64,000 nucleotides of DNA from CAZOEL01 sp964578835 (GTDB lineage: Bacteria > Desulfobacterota > Syntrophobacteria > Syntrophobacterales > Syntrophobacteraceae), in contig CAZOEL010000032.1 of NCBI GenBank assembly GCA_964578835.1, positions 1-64,000 on the forward strand, in the 5' to 3' direction. A program made the position numbers and the translations under genes. Each line of letters opens with the position of its first letter. The stretch's first letter is position 1. The notes under the pieces are model-generated. The model did no database searches. It saw only the letters and a program-made list of their open reading frames with translations, and was not told where the DNA came from. Shown here piece by piece: positions 60,976 through 64,000 of this stretch.

Positions 60976-61578
60976 GCGCCAGTCCCTGCTGAAACACTCA
61001 TCGCTATGTCCCACAGGGCGCAATCAAAAAAAAGCTTCACCGACAACTCGTAAGCCGCCGCAATTCCAGTTCCGATGCGAAGCATCGCTCGATCCGCTCT
61101 ATGAATCTTATTGTAAAAGGAACATAGCCATAAAACAAGATAGAACAACCGTCTGCAGAGGCGCAGGGCGGGAAGGCCGACCAGAAGAGTCTTAGAAGCC
61201 GAACAGCGTTCGCCATGGATTCGTATCGTGGAACGTCACCCGAAATTTCAGTTCAGCGAACAGACATCTCAAAACGATAGCCATTTGGGCGGGCGCGTCA
61301 CAGGGCCGTATTTTGGGCCTTAAAGACCTCGCCAAAAGAAGCCATGCTGCAATCAGGGGGCAGACCAAAAATTGGCTTGTAGGGGGTAAATTCGACTTCG
61401 CCTTTTGGTCAATGCAAGCGGACTTGCCGCCATGCCGAACACGTCATTTCCTCGGCTTCGATTCAAACATTCCTCCCGGGAAAGAGAAGAATCCACCAAG
61501 GCCTGACATCTGATGCTTCGCCCGTTACCAAGGAGAACATTGTCGATAGACCGAAAGAAAACTGAGCAGATCCTCAGT
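60976..61578. other. 603-base gap without a supported gene
   Basis: I see no credible gene. A TTG-initiated frame of 66 codons at 61313-61513 lacks a ribosome site and resembles no family. No repeat or RNA gene stands out. Confidence 0.45.
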
Positions 61579-62448
61579 TCAGATCACTCCCCGATAAAAA
61601 GCCAATCGCCTGGCGTAGGGACGGTAGTAGTCCATGAATTCCTGCTGTTCTTCAAAGCTCATTGCGATGAAGTTTCGACCTGCAGCAGCCAGCGCTTGAA
61701 CTTCGCTGACGTTGGAACAGCCGACGATGGCAACCGAAATGGGCTGGGAGAGAGCGAAGCGAATGAGCATTTCCGGCGTCAGGCCGGCTGAGGGCGAGAT
61801 ATAATGAGAGCCGCCCAGGACTTTCATGGCGATTACAGCCATGCCCTTCTTCACGGCGGCGGGAAGCGCCGAATCCATAAACCCCCCAAGAACGGCTTCG
61901 ACTGGATTGATCGGCATCATAACGGAATCGACAGGCCATTCCCTTATGGCTCTGGTCAAGATACCCGGATCGTGATGACCGGTGACTCCGATGAAGCGCG
62001 TCTTGCCGCTCGCTTTGGCTTCCTCGAAGGCTTCCAATGCTCCGCCGCGCCGCGAAATCATACTCAAATCCTCTTCGGTCCTCACATCATGGATTTGCCA
62101 TAGATCGAGACTTTCAACGCCCATATTTTCAAGAGTCTGGTCCAAATCGGCAAGAGCGCCGCGCTTATCCCTTCGAGCCGATTTGCTCGTCTGAAAGACC
62201 TTGGCTCTCTGCTCGCGATGCTTGGGCCATACAAGCCCGTAATAATTCTCGCTTCCCGCATATGCCCTGGCAGAATCAAAGTACGCTATGCCCTGATCGA
62301 CAGCGTCCCGAATCACCTCGCGAGCCGCTTCATCTTGCCCGTAGGTTCTCAGAACGCCTTCCCCGCCCAGTCCGGCGATAGTAACTTCGATTCCAGTCTT
62401 CCCAAAAGCTCTTCTTGGAATGCTCCGCATAACATCATTATCGCTCAT
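61579..62448 (-). CDS. aldo/keto reductase
   Basis: A 289-residue TIM-barrel NADPH-dependent oxidoreductase of the aldo/keto reductase family. Catalytic residues are visible: D in YFDSARAYAGS, the Tyr near it (SENYYGLV), K in VFQTSKS, and H in LWQIHDV. The C-terminal NADP-binding region (SVAIVGCSNVSEVQAL) is typical. The substrate cannot be told. The ATG at 62448 has AAGGA upstream; the longer frame to 62532 adds a different tail. Confidence 0.92.
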   Translation of the reverse strand: MSDNDVMRSIPRRAFGKTGIEVTIAGLGGEGVLRTYGQDEAAREVIRDAVDQGIAYFDSARAYAGSENYYGLVWPKHREQRAKVFQTSKSARRDKRGALADLDQTLENMGVESLDLWQIHDVRTEEDLSMISRRGGALEAFEEAKASGKTRFIGVTGHHDPGILTRAIREWPVDSVMMPINPVEAVLGGFMDSALPAAVKKGMAVIAMKVLGGSHYISPSAGLTPEMLIRFALSQPISVAIVGCSNVSEVQALAAAGRNFIAMSFEEQQEFMDYYRPYARRLAFYRGVI

Positions 62449-62704
62449 CGAGATATCCTTCATATGCTGCAGTCCATAATATAGCATGAGTCTATTTACA
62501 CCCGCTTGCGCAAGAGCAAACGACGACAACATTTCAACTATACCTCACATTGCATTGATCCGAGAATAGCTCTATTGTCCTTATTATAACGAAAATGACC
62601 TTGACAACGTCCCGGGGAAGGACTAACAATTCCAGAACTTTTGTAGTTTCATCCTCCGCTGCTATGCTTTGGAGGAGAGTAGCAGATACTGATTTCAGCA
62701 TCAG

Positions 62705-62920
62705 TTATATTTTAGCTGCGCCAGCATTCGAGACGCACCAGCTATAGAGCTGGTCGTTATCCCTAAAGTCCGGATGAGGAGGGTAGTCGGCATGAACATA
62801 ACCTCTATAACCCTCTGCCGGAGAATCAAACCTGAAAATCTTATGCTTACTTTCAGCTTTACGTGAGAAGTGGGTTTTTCTTAAACTGAGATGGGAGCTT
62901 GCTCGAGTTGATGATCTCAA
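62705..62920 (-). pseudogene. possible gene remnant
   Basis: A minus-strand frame of 71 codons whose last 45 residues (FRFDSPAEGYRGYVHADYPP...QLYSWCVSNAGAA) look protein-like in composition, but with no ATG and no ribosome site. It may be the 3' end of a decayed gene. I do not recognise it. Confidence 0.22.
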
Positions 62921-63120
62921 TCACCTCGCTTTCAATCAGGACAATAGTTTTCGACGCCATTGGGATATGAGAGGACTCTCTTTGATGTTAATAAAAGCAG
63001 ATCCCCAATCCGTGGTCGAAGCTCATTTATTCGCATCGGTGTTGTCTTTTCACGGGGGGAGGAAGTCTGATGAGCTTTCACAAAATCACCCCCGAAACAC
63101 TGCGGTCTATGCAAAGTTTG

Positions 63121-63208
63121 TTGGCGCGCATAAGGGTTGGGATACGCCACCCGATCGCCCTTCGATACCTCAGGGCGAACGGGACACCCCAATCCTTATG
63201 CGCGCCAA
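63121..63208. repeat. palindromic element with 21-bp inverted ends
   Basis: Bases 63121-63141 match the reverse complement of 63188-63208 at 20 of 21 positions, and the match continues loosely outwards. Between them is an inner palindrome (63156-63181) around CGCCCTTCG...CAGGGCGAACG, a string seen in many bacterial intergenic repeats. No coding capacity. Confidence 0.65.
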
Positions 63209-63351
63209 CCAAAGTTTTGCGGTCTTAAAGAACAAATTTAGGGGCTGAAATGTTTGACCGGTGAAGCGATTTCTTTAGCGGTCATTCTGAAGGGTCAGCA
63301 ATTATTGAATGTGGGCTATTAACAAAACATGTCAATGGAGGAGAGTGTGCT

Positions 63352-63552
63352 ATGAAAAAAAGATTCTTGCGCGTTTTAATGGCTGTTACCATGGGTGTCT
63401 CTTTGAGTGGCTGCGCCGCGATGCAATCCGGCGAGTGGTGTGGTCGTGGGCAAGTAGTGAAGGAGACGCCTCCGCCTCCACCAGTTGAGAGGCCTTACAC
63501 GCCTCCACCTCCAGCGCCTAAGCCGGCTCCGCCCAAACCGGACCGCAACTAG
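63352..63552 (+). CDS. small proline-rich lipoprotein
   Basis: A 66-residue lipoprotein. The signal peptide ends with the lipobox LSGC (Cys near residue 21), and the mature tail is proline-rich (TPPPPPVERPYTPPPPAPKPAPPKP). Such tails span the periplasm or bind peptidoglycan-associated partners. GGAGGAG lies upstream of the ATG. No partner gene is nearby. Confidence 0.7.
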   Translation: MKKRFLRVLMAVTMGVSLSGCAAMQSGEWCGRGQVVKETPPPPPVERPYTPPPPAPKPAPPKPDRN

Positions 63553-63582
63553 CATTACTTTGTCGCAATGTCGGCTCGACTC

Positions 63583-63660
63583 GTCATGCCGGCATGTTTT
63601 TAACCGGCATCCAGCGTAGCGTAAAACCTGGATTCCGGCTTAAAAAACTGCCGGAATGAC
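63583..63660. repeat. palindromic repeat, second copy of the element at 2965-3041
   Basis: Its 11-base ends (63583-63593 and 63650-63660) pair with one mismatch. The sequence is closely similar along its full length to the inner part of the element at 2925-3090, including the CTGGATTCCGGCTT arm. It lies just after the lipoprotein gene. Confidence 0.8.
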
Positions 63661-63747
63661 GAACTGAACGAGTGTCTTGGTAGATGCTATCCGCGTTTCT
63701 ACGGGCCACTCATCTTGTGACACAATCTTGCTAGACCGTTACCATCG

Positions 63748-63779
63748 CCCCGCCCCTTGATTAGAATCACGGGGCGGGG
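63748..63779. terminator. GC-rich hairpin, possible terminator
   Basis: Nine bases CCCCGCCCC (63748-63756) pair perfectly with GGGGCGGGG (63771-63779) around a 14-base loop. Only a weak T-rich stretch follows (TAGCTTTA), so intrinsic termination is uncertain. It lies downstream of the lipoprotein gene. Confidence 0.5.
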
Positions 63780-63875
63780 TAGCTTTATGGTCTTTCGCGG
63801 ATAAGGGAATACATACGGCTTTTGTTAGGCATGCGCATATGACACAGAAGCCTCCCGCGCCAAAAAGAAATGCGG

Positions 63876-64000
63876 TCAATCCTCATGCATCGACCGGGTA
63901 AGCTCAGTTCCGATTCGCATCACCTCCCGCACTAAGATGTCAAAGTCCCCTCTACAGCTGCGATGATTTGTGATTGCGACATGCAGGTGCTTCTTTGCGC
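63876..64000 (-). CDS. 3' end of a gene leaving the window
   Basis: A minus-strand frame open from the right edge to a TGA at 63876-63878 gives 41 residues ending with VREVMRIGTELTRSMHED. The start is outside the window. The peptide is too short to assign; it is listed because the frame is open and reads naturally. Confidence 0.3.
   Translation of the reverse strand, partial: AKKHLHVAITNHRSCRGDFDILVREVMRIGTELTRSMHED

Larger units (their letters stand above)
62449..63351. other. about 900 bases with no clear gene
   Basis: This stretch separates the aldo/keto reductase from the terminal lipoprotein. It contains a possible gene remnant (62705-62920, minus strand) and a palindromic element (63121-63208). 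Nothing else that I can support is seen. Confidence 0.45.

Noticed and set aside
61313..61513. Plus-strand frame of 66 codons in the gap after the DnaJ-like gene
   Set aside because: TTG start without ribosome site and no recognisable motif.
62932..63192. Minus-strand frame of 86 codons
   Set aside because: It reads through the palindromic repeat; the peptide pattern (RPEVSKG) is what such repeats give in translation.

Overview
The window looks like chromosomal DNA of a member of the Desulfobacterota (the old Deltaproteobacteria), possibly related to Syntrophobacterales. This is inferred from gene content, not from a database match: a DUF39 homocysteine-biosynthesis protein beside a PP-loop sulfurtransferase-like protein, a RACo-type corrinoid-activator protein, a parAB-DUF3842-cobU-cobS-birA order, several DksA/TraR zinc-finger proteins, and a large chemosensory cluster without flagellar genes. 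I found no tRNA, rRNA, CRISPR array, prophage or complete insertion sequence.

Positions 474-14097 (+ strand) carry a chemosensory system: a membrane histidine kinase, CheY, CheA, CheW, a cytosolic methyl-accepting protein with no visible sensor domain, a 917-residue PAS-HEAT repeat protein, CheR, CheB, a second CheY and a two-site CheC phosphatase. The methylation, demethylation and dephosphorylation arms are all present, but no motility gene is seen, so it may control something other than swimming. It is followed by a DksA-like zinc finger fused to a BON domain, ettA, a large MscS channel, an MFS exporter, two small heat-shock proteins, a minimal tyrosine recombinase, a DUF4384 protein, a small membrane protein and the RACo-like protein.

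Positions 26700-37800 are mixed housekeeping and small proteins: a cold-shock protein, an FmdB-type zinc ribbon, PyrR, endonuclease III with one iron-sulfur ligand replaced, the PP-loop/DUF39 pair, a hotdog thioesterase, a DUF523-DUF1722 protein, a thioredoxin-fold/HEAT fusion and a tandem universal stress protein.

Positions 38026-43239 (- strand) form an apparent envelope metal or redox operon: a SCO1-like protein, two NosL-like proteins, a small anchored protein, a MacB/FtsX-type permease, its ATPase, and a polytopic membrane protein with a DsbB-like CPFC motif. No nosZ or cytochrome oxidase gene lies in the window, so the substrate is unknown. It and the PAS-HEAT chemosensory cluster are the best candidates for an undescribed system. 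Upstream lie two palindromic repeat elements, then rarA with a two-component pair whose sigma-54 activator ends in a winged helix rather than a Fis helix, and a complete branched-chain amino-acid ABC operon (livKHMGF).

Positions 53400-62450 hold a lipocalin, a parS site directly in front of parA-parB (suggesting proximity to the chromosome origin), DUF3842, cobU, cobS, birA, dksA, moaC, a short DnaJ-like protein and an aldo/keto reductase. The last 1.5 kb is mostly non-coding, with palindromic repeats, one proline-rich lipoprotein and the 3' end of a gene that leaves the window.
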